Positions 1-18,500 of a stretch of 64,000 nt of DNA are shown here, in pieces. The position numbers and the translations under genes are program-made. Source of the stretch: Quillaja saponaria (taxonomy: Eukaryota > Streptophyta > Magnoliopsida > Fabales > Quillajaceae). The notes beneath the pieces are model-generated. The model was not told the origin of the DNA. It saw nothing but the letters and a program-made list of their open reading frames with translations, and did not search any database. How positions within the stretch are numbered: position 1 is the first letter of the stretch; each line of letters starts with the position of its first letter. The stretch lies in NCBI GenBank assembly GCA_029379385.1, contig CM055611.1, positions 19,786,062 through 19,850,061 on the forward strand. The letters are read 5' to 3'.

Positions 1-2034
1 AATTGAGAGGCAATAGCTGCCCACCTGGAAATAGTATACTTAACAATAGTGAAAGAGCTTAATACAAGATAACATTACATAATAGATACTAGTTCATCAA
101 TTTAATAAGCACAATCAAATAAAAATATCTTAAAGGTTTTAATGTCATGCTAAGAGCGTTAAGTTGTGAAGCATAATCAAAGGCTTTAGGAAAGAGCGTC
201 GTCCATGCATGTTTGTTGCATGGGGCAACAAGATCAAGTTGGTAAGGATGAAAACAGAAGAAACACATATAGCCCTAGTGTTGCATCTTGTTTTGATTCT
301 TTATCGTGCAAGAAGTACTACAAATAGGGATATTTTTTGGTAAGAGAAAAGTGACAAGTAGAAACTAGCTTCACATAAGACATTACAATGTGATTGGGAA
401 CTGGGATTTCTGGCAGGTTAAATGTCAAAGTACGTTCTGAAGCATCATTGAAGAGTGGCACCAATAAAAAGGAAAAGAAACATAGATCAATTTACCATCA
501 TATGCCTCTTGCTTTGATTCTTAGTGTGTCAACAGTACTGTTGAAAACGACATTCTTTAGGCACTGCATATCATGTATTTCATTTATATATGTGTAAATA
601 GGCTAATCAATCATCTTATTTTGATGACGCTATGATGAAGTGGGAGAAGACATCTTGTTCATGTATAGGAAGTAACTGCTTATTAAGAGGAAGGCACAAG
701 CTAGGGGACTGAATACAGTACCTATTTCCAAGAATGCCATGCAGCTGTATGACAAGCTTCTCTTCTTCAACAGTAAAAGGACCTCGTTTGATATCCGGTC
801 TAAGATAGTTTGTCCACCTCAGTCGGCAACTCTTCCCACAGCGAAGAAGACCTATCGGAAAAGAATAACCATAATTTGTAGAAAGATAAAGCTCTTTCAG
901 TAATTTAGACAATAACATATAAAGGTGTGGTTCCGTTAGAAAATAGGCAGTTACTCTAGAAGTTTCAGATCCACAATGTATCCAAGCTGACAGTGTAGAT
1001 GCTCATCTACATTGATGGCAATCCAGCAACATGAAATTCATGCAAAACTCGAGGAGTAGAGGATTGTGGTTTGGGGTAGTTTACGTGCACAAAACTGAAA
1101 ACAAAATCTTAGTTTCATATGAATTAGAAAGAAATAAGGAAGCTAGCTGGTCAAGTTATAGGTTATGAATATCAGAATCAGCGGATTGCAAAAAGAGAAT
1201 ATAACCAGAAAACACTGAAAAAGATAATTGATGCTTAAGAATAACACAAATGCCATATATGATGCTGAAATTGTCTTTCTCTAGAAATTAACCAGAAGCT
1301 AAATCAAAGTTTATATTTCATTTTCACATTTTTTTTTTCAGGATGCTAGAGGGTAAAGATTAAGTCAGTTGGTAAAAATTGTACAAAACTTGTTCTTGAG
1401 CTATTGGATCTGTCATGACAAAAGCAACAAGCCACCAATAGTACAAGCAAAACCAAGACGACCACTTTTTTCACTTTTTAATTTTTATCAGACATTATTC
1501 TAATAGAACTAAGAGCGACTTTCACTACTAAAACGGTAGCAAAAATCTCTAAAGACATGTCTACCTCTTCAAGAGACATTCCTTCAACTGATTTCAGAAA
1601 AGTATATAATTTAGAAAGTAATTTCAGTGAAAGAAGTTGCCAATTTCCCCAACTAAAAGGGCTTCTACGAGAATGTTGCTTTAGAAACATGTGGAAGACC
1701 AACTGCAAAAAGCAGTCTTCTACTTTGTTCAGTACTCACTTTCGAAACCTGAAGACTTTGAAAAATCAGGCATTCTTGCTTACAGGGTGAAACAAAACCA
1801 CAGCAACTTTTTCCAAAGCAGAGTAATTTATGAAGTTTTAGCAGACAAAATACCAAACTGAGAAATATCACCATAAAGAAAAAAGTTAGAATCAAAACCT
1901 GCCAGCTTTGGAAGAGAACGCCAGCTTCCGTGACCACCATTCTTCTTGATATAATTAACAAGAAGCTCGTCCTCTTCAGGTGTCCATGGTCCTTTCTTCA
2001 AACCCTTCTTGTCACAGCAGGGTGTCCTTCCCAT
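1..2034 (-). CDS. MYB17: R2R3-MYB transcription factor, MYB17-like (partial, 3' end beyond window)
   Basis: Sequence-specific nuclear DNA-binding regulator. I read exon 1 as 2034-1899 (136 nt), exon 2 as 851-722 (130 nt, the standard size for R2R3-MYB exon 2) and the first 24 nt of exon 3 as 24-1, all with GT-AG borders and a continuous frame. The protein starts [20 protein letters not shown], has the R2 core ending LPKLAG, then [21 protein letters not shown]3 starting [16 protein letters not shown] and ending [11 protein letters not shown] at the window edge. The combination [30 protein letters not shown] and EEKLVIQLH resembles Arabidopsis MYB17 (LMI2, a flowering and meristem-identity regulator), close to the MIXTA-type subgroup; this paralogue call is inference from memory. 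R2 carries one extra glycine (GGHGSW instead of GHGSW). The C-terminal region is not in the window. Confidence 0.88.
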
Positions 2035-2640
2035 TCTTTTCTCCTATTTCAACACCAACCCACCAGAAAACACAAAAATTGAATGATTATTAAATATGAA
2101 CAACACCTTTGAAGTCCAATATTATAGTTTAAACTAGCTACCACCCTTTCAAGCCCCAAACTTAAATAGAAAAATTCGGAGATGAGGAAAGAAAAGGGAT
2201 TCAGACTTGGGGCGCACAGCAGGGGAAAGTTTTTAAGTATAAGAAAACAGATGAAAAGTATTATCTTTATCTAAAGGGATTCCAGGGAGATAGTATTTTT
2301 CTTGGTTGGGGGTTTTGCAAGGACGATCAGCTAGTTTCAAGCTGGCTTTTGCAATAAATGTTTGTGCAGAAACATTGAGAAGTTGAATCACCATTGAGAG
2401 GAAAACTTGGACAAACAATGAAAGAGAGTTAATGGGGGTGTTTCTTTTTTGAGGTTTTCAATTTGCACAGAACTGGCATGAGAGAGAAACTAGATGCAGT
2501 GAAGATGATAGTGAAAGCATTAATGGTGTAGCCCAAGAAATAAATGTAAGGGGAAAATGCAATATTAATGACGGATTCTCTCAGGGAAGTCAGTGTGTGG
2601 GATTAAATACAAACCCACATAGAAACAGTGACTCGCACAG

Positions 2641-2661
2641 AGGGGGGGGGGAGGGGGGGGA
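2641..2661. repeat. Poly-G tract
   Basis: A nearly pure G run (ten Gs, an A, then eight Gs) about 610 bp upstream of the MYB start codon. Seen directly. It could form G-quadruplex or vary in length between individuals; no function is claimed. Confidence 0.9.
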
Positions 2662-2998
2662 GTAAATGCTGAACATGAAGGGTACGGACACACCATGAAA
2701 TGACCACCTATGTTTACTGCAAAACAGGAAAGTTGTCTGTAATCTCTGTCTTCTTTTATTATATACTACAATATTGTCCTAGTGTTCTTTTATTATCTCT
2801 TGCTTGAAAACTGCATTAAGTACCGGAAATAATTTTGATTTTCTAGTATGCATTCATGATTGATAAATAATCACATTTGATGAAGAGAAAATTATTGAAA
2901 ACAAGAGGCTTCTTAAATGTGGCTCATAATTTCTTTTCTCTCTTTTTATTTATGTTGAATGAATAACTATTTCATCTAACTACTTAGATGTATTTTAG

Positions 2999-3655
2999 GT
3001 TACATATGGATCAATTGAATTAGAATTAAAATTGAAATTGTTTAAGATTATAATATACAGATTTAAATCACATAGAATATTATAATTGAAATGGAATTGG
3101 TAATGGTACCAGTTGTTTCTTACTGCTTTTGAAACTTTTACCAATGGTTTCATATTCTCTACATAGCTTCTGTCAATGGGTATCTTTGTTTATGGTGGAT
3201 TTTAGCAATAATTATCATTGTTTCCGACTAATTCTAATTATTATCATTTCGAAAAATCCTAATAGTGTTAGTCATCATTTTCAATAGGTCCATGCGGTGT
3301 TGCCATTGTTTTTGTTGGTTGATTATGATTGTTGTCTTCATGGGTAGGTTTTAACAAGTGTCTGACAGCAGATGAACTCAGTTATTAGTGGGTAAGGGTT
3401 GTTGGTGGGTTACAAAATTATAGATGGTAATTCTCGATATTATAGCATGATGTGTTGTCATAAATAAATGACTATAAAAAAAATATCATATGTACAATAA
3501 TTATAAATTTTAAGATGTACTCATAGAAATTGAAAATGATATTTTGTAGTTGTGAGTTGAAAATGTCAATTCCAATTCTAAAATGTGTGCCAAATTACAA
3601 AATTAGAATTAAAGTGTTAAATTCTTAATTCCAATTTACTGTATCCAAGCTGGCT
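2999..3655. mobile_element. MITE-like AT-rich element
   Basis: Both ends carry related AATT-rich sequence in opposite orientation (left: GGATCAATTGAATTAGAATT; right, read on the minus strand: GGATACAGTAAATTGGAATT). The roughly 660-bp body has no coding capacity. Similar AATTGAATT-rich blocks occur near 28.1, 39.7-40.1 and 41.6-42.3 kb. The boundaries are approximate and I cannot define the target-site duplication. Confidence 0.4.
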
Positions 3656-6204
3656 TAAGAAAATTATTTATTTGAAAACATTTTCATTGGACAGAAATTA
3701 ATTTTATGTGGTTGACCACAATCTATTAGTTGCCTACCAATAGCAATGTGGTTTGAAACTTTGAATCCATTATTTCAAACTGTTTACATGTTAATGTTAT
3801 ATAGAGATAGAAGTATTGGAGTAGCTCTCAAACTCAGCAAAGAAACATAAATGGTCATTAATTAATCTCCTTTTTCTGTGCTTCACAGAAACAACAGAAG
3901 ATTTCAGTTTCTCTGTTGAGGTGTGTCCTCGCATCGTTTCAGTTTCATAAAGAGCCTATTGAGTCTTCTTGCATAATCCACATTTACAATAATGTCATTT
4001 TATTGTTCTTTTTTCTATCAGAACATTATCATCTCCCATATAAGAAAAGAACTAAATTCATATAGATTATCACTTTCATTACCCCTCTTTAAAAACTGCA
4101 TATTTTTAGAGGTAGGAGTAGGGGTTTGATTATTTGTTTGTTTGGCGAAAGGGAAATAGTGAAAGAAAATGACAAAACAGGAGACATAGCAGTGTTTTAT
4201 GTTTTGTTCCATGTGTATTCAATTCTGTCTAATAAATGTGGTCAAACATGAAACACTACACGTTACCGTCGGTCGCTAAAATTGATTTTTGGTTTTTCGA
4301 CTGACGAATGACAGCCACCCGACCAATGGTACATGGACTCTCTTCACTCTTCACTCTTCACTCTCTTATTTATTTCTTCACTGACTCTCGTCCTTTCTGC
4401 AAAACAATTTTTTTTTTAGTTTTTTTTCCTTTCTAAAATGTACCAACACTACTTCTGTTCATCCCATGTGTTTCTTTTTCTGAAAAATAGAGGTACATAA
4501 GGACTTGACAGATTCACACCTACTGCAATTTAACACCAATCTTTGAATAAGACATCAATCTTTTTTAACCTTTTGTCAAATTTCTTTACAATCTAATGTC
4601 TACTCAATTTAATTAGTTCTTAATTTCAAATCTCGCTTACGAATATTCCACTTTCGTACACGAATAAATGACTCTACGTGAGTATTCCTAGCTTAGTTGT
4701 GATTGTCATTCAAAAGAAACAAACCTATACCACCTGGGATGTATTAGGATAGACAGATAGCAATAAGCTACCAGTCAAAGGCATTATAATTTCTTAATTT
4801 CAAATCTTGATAGTTACTAGATTGTGTTAATGACAAGTGAGTGGCACTCAACGAACACAAGTTACATGCGTAAAAATGAGACACCAGTATCAAAATGCAC
4901 TTGACATATTTTGGACAGCTGCAGCAAGTGTTCAAAAATTGAACCACCGATGAATATAAATCGATTAAGAACCACGAGAAAAGAAAAACTGACCCACTAC
5001 CCATGTGGAATGGTTTGGAAATCTATGAACAAGAAACATTTCCCAACCACGAGATGTATTAGATACATTCTCAGGTTTGCAAGCTGCTTTGCAGTCCATG
5101 AACAAGGAACAATTTGAGCTGAGTAGCAGTGTAGCACATTAACAGTAGCAGAGCTTCTACAAAGATTTATTTAAGTAAAGATCCCAACCATTTCCCAGAC
5201 TGCAAAAAGAATAGGAAAATAAAATAAAAAAAAGCATATAGATATACTCTGAATAAGTACATACCTAAACAGTTCAACAGTGACAAAACTAGAACAGCAG
5301 TCAGTAACAAAGCCATCTGTAGATAGAATCACAGGCAACTCCAACTGGACCCAGCACACATCTAGGATTTAGACCCAATCTAGATTTCTTTCAAGGTCCT
5401 AGTAATGTTTCAGTGATATGAAAATCCAGAAACTAATGAAAAAGCAGACCGAGGGTTCCAAATTTATCAAGTTTTGTAAATGCAGCCTCCCATGCCGAGC
5501 AACAAACATAACTGCTTGAATGGGCAGTCACATAGTTCCTACAAGAATGGAACACACAGATCACTATCTGCCACACCATATAGTGAAAACATTTATGGTC
5601 CAAATGTAGTAAAAACTTCAACAAAGGAAAAAAAAAATATAAAAAACAAAAGAAGCCTAAACAAATCTAATTTCTTTTTTTCAAATTTACTAGGAATTGA
5701 TATCATCATCTAAACATCAACTGCTGGTTGATACACATTTTACCTAAACTGCATCAGTCTTATCTAGAATTAGGGGAAAAGGAGTAAGGCTAAAGAAGGT
5801 AATTCCAAAGTGATGAAATCATATATCACTCAAACTGTAGGAACAATACATCACAGAACCCCTTTTTTCCTCTCTTTTTTAAGGGGTGTTAGCTTGTGTG
5901 AAATGATTTTGAAAAAATATTTTTAGAACTGAAAATAAATTTAAAAAGACAATTTCATTTTTAAAAAAGTGACGGTACAAATCAATAGATCTACTACGGG
6001 CTCGTACTGTATATGCCTGTCAAATAATATCTTTTGCTCTCTTTTCTAGACAACCAGCAGATACATGTTAATATGCACTCCTATATCAAAAAAGCGATCT
6101 TATTACAGAACAGCCAAATGGCAATCAGTAAAGCCTAAATAGGGAAAGTTTGCTGTCATTGGCTACTCACCACTGTTGTAACACATGCAGATTTATATCA
6201 CTAA

Positions 6205-11530
<5,326 letters not shown>

Positions 11531-13351
11531 CACACAGGTTGAAACCAAAAACCACAAGAGTATGAACCAAAGAATTGATTAAAATCGAGACTTTATCGTA
11601 AAATGCTAAAAAGGGTACGAAACTAGGGTTCCTGGGTGGCAGGATTTGTAAACTGGACCCAAAACCGTGAATGCTTTTGCAAATGTCTTCCGGGTAACGA
11701 AAACTCTAAACCTATTACTAAAATTCAATAGGAAATTTGAAATTCAAGGTATTGTACAGAGGTATCAGACCAAAGAAAAAGCGATAGGGTGGTCTGTCTA
11801 GGTTGCGTGAAACCGCAATTTTGACCCATAAAACGTGAGAATTTGTACAGATCTACAGCACAAAGAAACGCATGAAAACGAAGAATTTGGATTCTTAGTT
11901 TCAAGTGTACAAATTTCAGAAAAAATCTAAAATCGAAGAGAGAAGAAAGGTTTCGTTAAAATTATGGCCTTTGTGGGTAAGCTGAAGAAACGAAGAAATG
12001 GTGTGAAACTGTAACCACACCTCACACCTTCCTAGGGCGACAAAAACGATTGTGTGTAATTTGGTGAATAGCCCTGCCTCTTTCTTATATTTTGCAAAAC
12101 TGCCGACCTTTATTTCTAGTATTTTCTTTATACTTTTCTCTTCCTTTATTTTTTTATTTTTCCCATTTATTTTAGCATAACTTTTTCAATTTCTTTTCCC
12201 TTTACAATTATTGAAACTTGGACTCAATAAACTAGGAGTTTTATGAGAGTTATAAATGAAATGATTAAGTAGTTCATCCAGATAATAAGACAGCATTCAA
12301 AAAATTATACGAGCAAACACCCGATTGAGAAAATAATATCAGAAAAGCAAATCTTTCAGGCAAAATCTCATACATTTTTCTCATTTAATATTTTTCCATA
12401 ATAAACAATGATGTGAGATACTGAATGAAGTTTTAGAAAAATGGCAAAGAATCTATGCATTCAATCATAGAGAGTTCTGCTAGCAATTCAGCTTGAGTTC
12501 TTAATAATACATGGATCATCGTTTTTCTCTCTGTTGTTGATCAAAGGTGGCTTTCATAACCGCCATAGAAGGGAAATATAATCCTTCTTCTAACACACCC
12601 ATCCAATTGCTTTCTTATTGTGAATGACAATGTCATCAGAAATTCAATTCAGCCCAATAGCTGGGTTGTTTCGTGAGGCTATAGAAATATGTTTAAATCT
12701 CCTACAGCCACTGCACAAGCAAACTCATTGAGCTTGCAATGATCGAACTCTAAACCACTTGGTTGAAAATGATCTAATGCCATATTAAAGAACTATTTAA
12801 GCAAAAAACTTAAGCTTATACTGAAGCTTTAACCAAATTGCTGCAAGCACTGCACTCCTTCAAAGAAGTCTCTGTTCTTGAGCCTTATGAAAACCCTAAA
12901 CCGAGTCCATGACAGAACTACTGTCTTGTGGCCAAGCAAACATTATTAACAACTTAAGAACGACAACATAACATAAATGCAGATATGAAATAGGATGATA
13001 CTCAGAATTTCAAGAACCGAAATGAGCACTAAAACATGAATGGCAGGTATATACACTGTGCCACTATTCGTAAAACTAAACATTTGACAAAACCGAGGTC
13101 TTTCTAAAATAAATCAATTTGTCAAAACATAAATTTTAAAAAACATACAAGGACTCCATATGTTAAGTACTGATAACGTACTCATGTTAGTGCAGCACCT
13201 CATTTCTTCAAGCAATAGGCCAAGGTACACCTGATTCTAGCAGCCTACATCAAATTCAACATGTTACAGGAAAAAACTACTAGTAGTCTTGTTACTCAAA
13301 ATGTTGCTCATGAGTCATGATACAATCCAGCAACACTAATAGATATCAGTA
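11531..13351. other. Helicase promoter/leader and intergenic region
   Basis: 11531-12060 is the probable 5' leader and core promoter of the helicase (minus strand); it is less AT-rich than its surroundings. 12060-13351 is AT-rich with no gene that I can support and ends at the mS33 stop codon, so part of it should be the mS33 3' UTR. Confidence 0.5.
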
Positions 13352-14537
13352 CTATTTTCGTTTGGAAGCACGCTTTCCCTGGCCCTTCTTAGGTGGTCCT
13401 TTTCCACGCCGTTTCAACATTTCAAGCTTTGATAAGCGCCTAAGAAGCACAATAAAGAAAAGGATTAACTAATTAACTTTGAATGTAACCAATCTCATAT
13501 AACCAGTAAATGCTGCCTATAAAATCTCGTTGTAATGCATTATAAGACACCTTCATAGAAAAATAATGTCTTCAACTTGTTCATAGAACACAAAGTAGTT
13601 TTAATAAAATGCACATGATGCAAGAATACATTGCAATCTTGGCATATGGGAAAATCAGAAGAAACAAAATTCACTTGATAACATAAATGAGAAGAATAAC
13701 ACATTGAAAATGTTTAATAATGAAAATTTACAAATAAGGCCCAATTCAAGCTTTAATCAGATACCATTTAATCTAATCTAGCTCAAAAGCACTTATCACA
13801 GACATGGTTTAAAGGAACTATAACTCAAAAGGCCAAAGAGTAGACATTGACAATAGTCAATAAAACAGATCATACAGATAACATTTTAATGCCAACGTGA
13901 AATGTTTTGAAACATAAATAACATACAGAATTCAACCAGTGACATCACCCTCTACCATGCATTTAATTAGACAGGAGGTTGAAGGTTGAATATGTGCCTT
14001 TCTTGGAAGAATTACGTAACACCTAGAAGCAGTACTGTGTTCCACATAAATACAAATAATCCTACTACTTTGTAGATAGTTGCTAAAATAATTCATCAGA
14101 ATTCCACGTCTCATTTTAGTCCTCTGGGAAAAGACCCCCTTGGCACACAACAACTAATAACTAATACAGCCATACAGGTACTTTCCACTTTTAAACAACC
14201 CAAAATTTTGCACACTCTATTTAATTAGTGTAAAGCAAATTCCAAGCTGACTAATTCAACATATAAATATAAGCAAACATGTTGTGGGCATAAGAGAAGG
14301 ATAGGGGAACAAAGCTTACTCTTGTTCTTCACGAGCCATAACAAGAGGGTCATCTTGTTTGATGTCATATGGGTACCATTCTGCAACTTTCTGACCGATG
14401 AGCTTCTTACGCAAAAGCTTGTGGGGAGATCTCTGGCCAGTTGGATTAAGTACATGCCCAAATATCCTCGCCCGTGCCTCAGTTACTCCTTGAGAGACTG
14501 CTGCACTCAACATGCTCTTTAGACCTCCAGTAGCCAT
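13352..14537 (-). CDS. MRPS33: Mitochondrial small ribosomal subunit protein mS33 (MRPS33 / yeast S27 type)
   Basis: Structural protein of the mitochondrial ribosome small subunit, nuclear-encoded. Two exons: 14537-14320 (218 nt) and 13439-13352 (88 nt), joined by a GTAAGC donor and a CTTAG acceptor, giving 101 residues. The start MATGGLKSML is the first in-frame ATG; upstream in-frame sequence has only non-ATG codons. Family features: EARARIFGHVLNPTGQRSPH, then KLLRKKLIGQKVAEWYPYDI (the Trp-Tyr-Pro motif), and the basic C-terminus RLSKLEMLKRRGKGPPKKGQ followed by GKRASKRK, which matches the lysine-rich GEGKRAAKRK-type tail of animal MRPS33. The short length is normal for the family. It lies between the helicase and CAC3 genes in the same orientation but with its own flanks. 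Confidence 0.9.
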
Positions 14538-15581
14538 CCTCACAGTCAATGGCGGAGCTACCCACCTTTTGCCGAGCAACGGCAGTTTCCGGCACTCAGA
14601 TTTTCTTCAAAAAGAAAGCTTAAGTAACACTTGCTGATCGAGGAATTTAACCTGGGTCGTCTAGGTTTGTTTGGCCAGCTCAGCCCGTACAGTGATGAGT
14701 TCAGTTGTTACCTGGGTCCGATTGAAAAAAATGGAAAACTTTGGGTTATTTTATTAAAAAAAGAAGAGCAAAGTTGGGAGTCTATGTCCTTTCTAAGTTA
14801 GACTTTTTCAACCCTAATTTTGGGTCCAATATCCAGTTTGGCAAATGGAGTTATCAGTATTGAGACTGAAAAGTAAGATTTATAAGAATCCGTTTATCTG
14901 TTTGCTGTTGTTCTTGCTTGTCTTTTTATCTGGTTCCTCTATTTCTTGTGTGTGGAAGAAAAATTAGAATGTGAATTTTGTGTTGACATCAGACTGTGTT
15001 TATATAATAAATGGTATGATGATGATTTTGTCACTATATTTTTGGATGTACCTGTTAGTAGTGAATTTGAATGAGTGAGAAAGAGAATGAACTTAATGAG
15101 AAAAAAACAATATAATATTGTGCTATACGGAATTTAAAAAATAGTGAAAAAGATACTTGAGATATGTTTTTGTATACATAATAATTTGGTTGATATCAAA
15201 AAACGAGGAGAAGATAGAGTTAAGATGTACTATTGATTAACTATCGCTTTAACATAATCGCATGATATGACTAAATTAGTCAATTTTCATTTGAAGCATT
15301 CATATGTAGATATGAGATTGCAGAATACAGAGCAGAACATGTTAAATCATTCATCTCCATGAGCCCTATAAACTTCTTTTTGTTGCTAAGACATGAACCC
15401 CTACATAGCTATGGCATATCTTTAGATTACAGCAGCAGTTGGCGAAATAAAACCTGAGAATTATTTTGAAATTATATGATTTACAAAACCACATAAGATT
15501 GAAAAAAAGACAATGCATTAGTTGTGGACAACACCAATTGTCACTGAAATTTATCATTCCCTTCATTAAGTGGCTTAAAAT
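14538..15581. other. Intergenic region between mS33 and CAC3
   Basis: Holds the mS33 promoter (no clear TATA box chosen) and, from about 15.3 kb, the probable 3' UTR of CAC3. I see no gene or repeat here. Confidence 0.5.
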
Positions 15582-18500
15582 TCACCATCTTCCATTGTCA
15601 ACACCAACCTTACCTTCAGTATCTGTTTCTGGGGAGGATTCCAACTCCACTCTCATACTGTCAATCCTTCCCTTCAGTTCCGTGTCATCCAAAGCAGAAA
15701 GAATCCGTTTCCTAATATCTGCTGCCATTTCTTCCACAGCCTTTGAGCTTGACCCTTTTGCTATCTCACCCTTCAACTCCTCAAGTTTTCCTTGGAGACC
15801 TTCTTTATCTACTACTCTGGCAATGTCTTTCACAATGTCTTTGTTCAGATCTACTATCTTCTGTTTTTGCTCTGCAGATAGACTAGCGACCTTTCTCTTA
15901 GTCACTCCAACAATCTCCAATTTAGCCGACTTCAAAACCTCCTCGAGCTCTTTCTTTGCTTGCTTTACTTCCTCTACCAAGTCCTTATCGGCTGATTCTC
16001 CTTTTGATAGTTTTTCCTGAGCATTCTTGAGATGTTCAATCTTAGCTTTAATCTCAGCTGGTACTTTCTGATTGATTTCTGCTTTTAGCTTCTCTCTTTT
16101 ATCTCTCATCTCAATGAACCTTTTGACAGTATCTAGCTTTTGAAGTTTCTGCTTCAATCCAAGATAGGACCCTGGCTGTGAAAACTTGCTATTGAATTCC
16201 AGCATTATTTTATCTGCCTTCTCCTTTAAGTTACGACTAAGTGGCTTATTTGGTGAGGCTTTGGATAACTCCACCTGCACTTCTTGAAGCTTTTCTTGCA
16301 ACCCCATTGAAATAAATGCATTGGTAATCTCCTCGTCAAGTTCTTGCTTGACTTTCTCTATTGCAAGGTTTGTAATTGGATCGGTTGGCCCCTTTGCTTC
16401 CAAAATTTTCTTCTTGAGACTTTGGAGCTCTGTTTCAATATCAGTAATCTTAGATGTGTTGACATCAGATGGCTTCATATTGCGCTTTCTTTCTGGCTCC
16501 ACTGGAATGCCTTCTTGGAAACCTCCAATTGACCGGAACTTGAGCATCCGATGATGGAGTAAATCTTCAGAATCCATATTTGACAGTTCCTGAGTAGATT
16601 TGTGTTTCTATAAGTAGTGGATTACCAATAAAGCAATGAAGAACAAAGGAAAAACAATCCAAGTTGTGATGGAGAAAATAAATTATCAAGGGACACTTAT
16701 CCACTGACTGCATAAAAGAAATTCAAATATGGCAGAACAAACAATTTGATGACAGTAAACTGAGGAACATCATATATTCAAGGACTGTCAACTATTTCTA
16801 GTCATCTTGTAATTCATACTTTATGGAATGAACCTATATCAATAAAATAGTGCAGCTTTCATTTAAATACTAGTAGTTTACTGACTACCCAAAAGCTAAA
16901 AAATTTCAGGAAAAGAGCTCCACTATTTGAATAAAGCTCAATATACTAGAAAATATAATGGTGCTTTCAGACCAAAGGCATATGGTGTCCTCTCATAAGC
17001 CGACAGGGTATATGATGCAGAGGCTTAGGATTTAGGAAGACAGCAGGAAGTTCTCTCCTTCTTTGGTTGTCCGTGCCCAATAATGCGATTGTCATGGACT
17101 GGCGGGAGGGAATAATGATATCCTAGCTCACAATATTGCTTGCCGAGCTCTTTAACAGTAAAACCAGGTATGCGTCAATGGACGTCATTATTCTGGTCAT
17201 GTCACGGGACACGTTTTAAATTTATAAGAGGTACCAAGGAGCCTGCATCCCATATTTGGAAAATTTTCTTTCAAGAGTTAGGTTTTATTAGATTCTTCTC
17301 TGATATGATAAGACACAGAACCCCTGCCTCATTTTTGTAGTTGATGCTTTTATTAACTATATAGAGGCGGTTGACAGCTATATAACATGATCTTCTCTTG
17401 GTAATCTTCAAGCCTTTAAGAAAAAAGTGAGAGGGGAAACAAAATTGGGAGGAAACATTCTCCTAGTTGGGAAAACAATTAAGTAGAAGGAGAGAAAATG
17501 TAAGGAAAGAAAATAATGATGAGTAAGACTACAAAATACTTTCATTAAATCAATCTCAATTAAAACATTAGTAGGGTAACATTGTATACATTATCATTTC
17601 TCCATTTTCTCTTCACTTGTGGAGAGAAAATATTTTGAGGTCCCAACATCAAAACTTTCTGTCCAAAATCATTCCTCTCATTTTTTTCTTGGTTCCCAAA
17701 TGGGAGAAAATAACTTTCTACTTGCCCTTTCTTTCCTCCCATAAAGCATAAGGTTTAAGACACTCAGCAGCCTCAAAATTTTAATTTTTTGTTCCCATGT
17801 CTTTTAAATCTTCCATGGGCTACCTTGAAGAAGCATCTTTTCTTGCCCTGTTCATATGGTAAAGAACTAAAGACCCTCATCTTTTTCCACTGTTCACTCC
17901 TCATGTTACCATATTCTCCTTAATCAAACTCCATGAGAACCTACCTCTTCCCTTGTTTGGTACTTTTTTCTTTTTTTACTTCCACTTTTCCTTTCTGACT
18001 ATGAAGGTTAATATTATTATTATTTTCATTATCATCTATCTTACTTCTGAATCTCTATAAAATGCCGAATCCCATGGTTATGGTATACATGCAAGAGAAA
18101 TTGCTTAACCTCACATCTTAAATAAAAAAAATTATTGTCTATATCTTGCAACAAGAATAACAAGAATTATGTTGACCTGTAAATTTATGAATTTCAACTA
18201 GATCTTGAAGTTTTTATAACATAAGGGTGTCTTTGAACATCACTTACCTTCATAGCCTGATCAATCGCATGCTTAATTTGCTGTGATGTCCATGTAGGAT
18301 CTGTGTGCGCACCACCAAGAGGCTCCTGTAAGTAATATTGACAACATTAACAACAGAAATAAAAACAAGAATAACAAAATGCAGTTGGACATTAGAGTTA
18401 TCGAAGTTAACAAGTCACAAGACACCTGTAGCGCTTGTCCCATTGGCCAATGCATTATGACATCAAGCATGCATGAATCAAGCAATTAACTGATAATACT

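Larger units (their letters stand above)
2035..6204. other. Intergenic region between the MYB gene and the RNA helicase gene
   Basis: No convincing coding sequence. It starts with the putative MYB leader and promoter, followed by a G-rich run (2641-2661), an AT-rich MITE-like element (about 2999-3655), a possible short CACTA-like end near 4253 (CACTACACG followed by GTCGGTCGC), and AT-rich sequence. About 5.1-6.2 kb is slightly more GC-rich and lies immediately downstream of the helicase stop, so it may hold that gene's 3' UTR. The short ORFs here have no recognisable protein character. Confidence 0.6.

Noticed and set aside
14538..14579. Upstream extension of mS33 (LGKRWVAPP region)
   Set aside because: It would need a non-ATG start; MATGGLK is the first ATG and fits the family N-terminus.
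15466..16020. 184-residue plus-strand ORF opposite the last CAC3 exon
   Set aside because: Ser-rich antisense shadow of the Lys/Glu-rich coiled-coil coding sequence.
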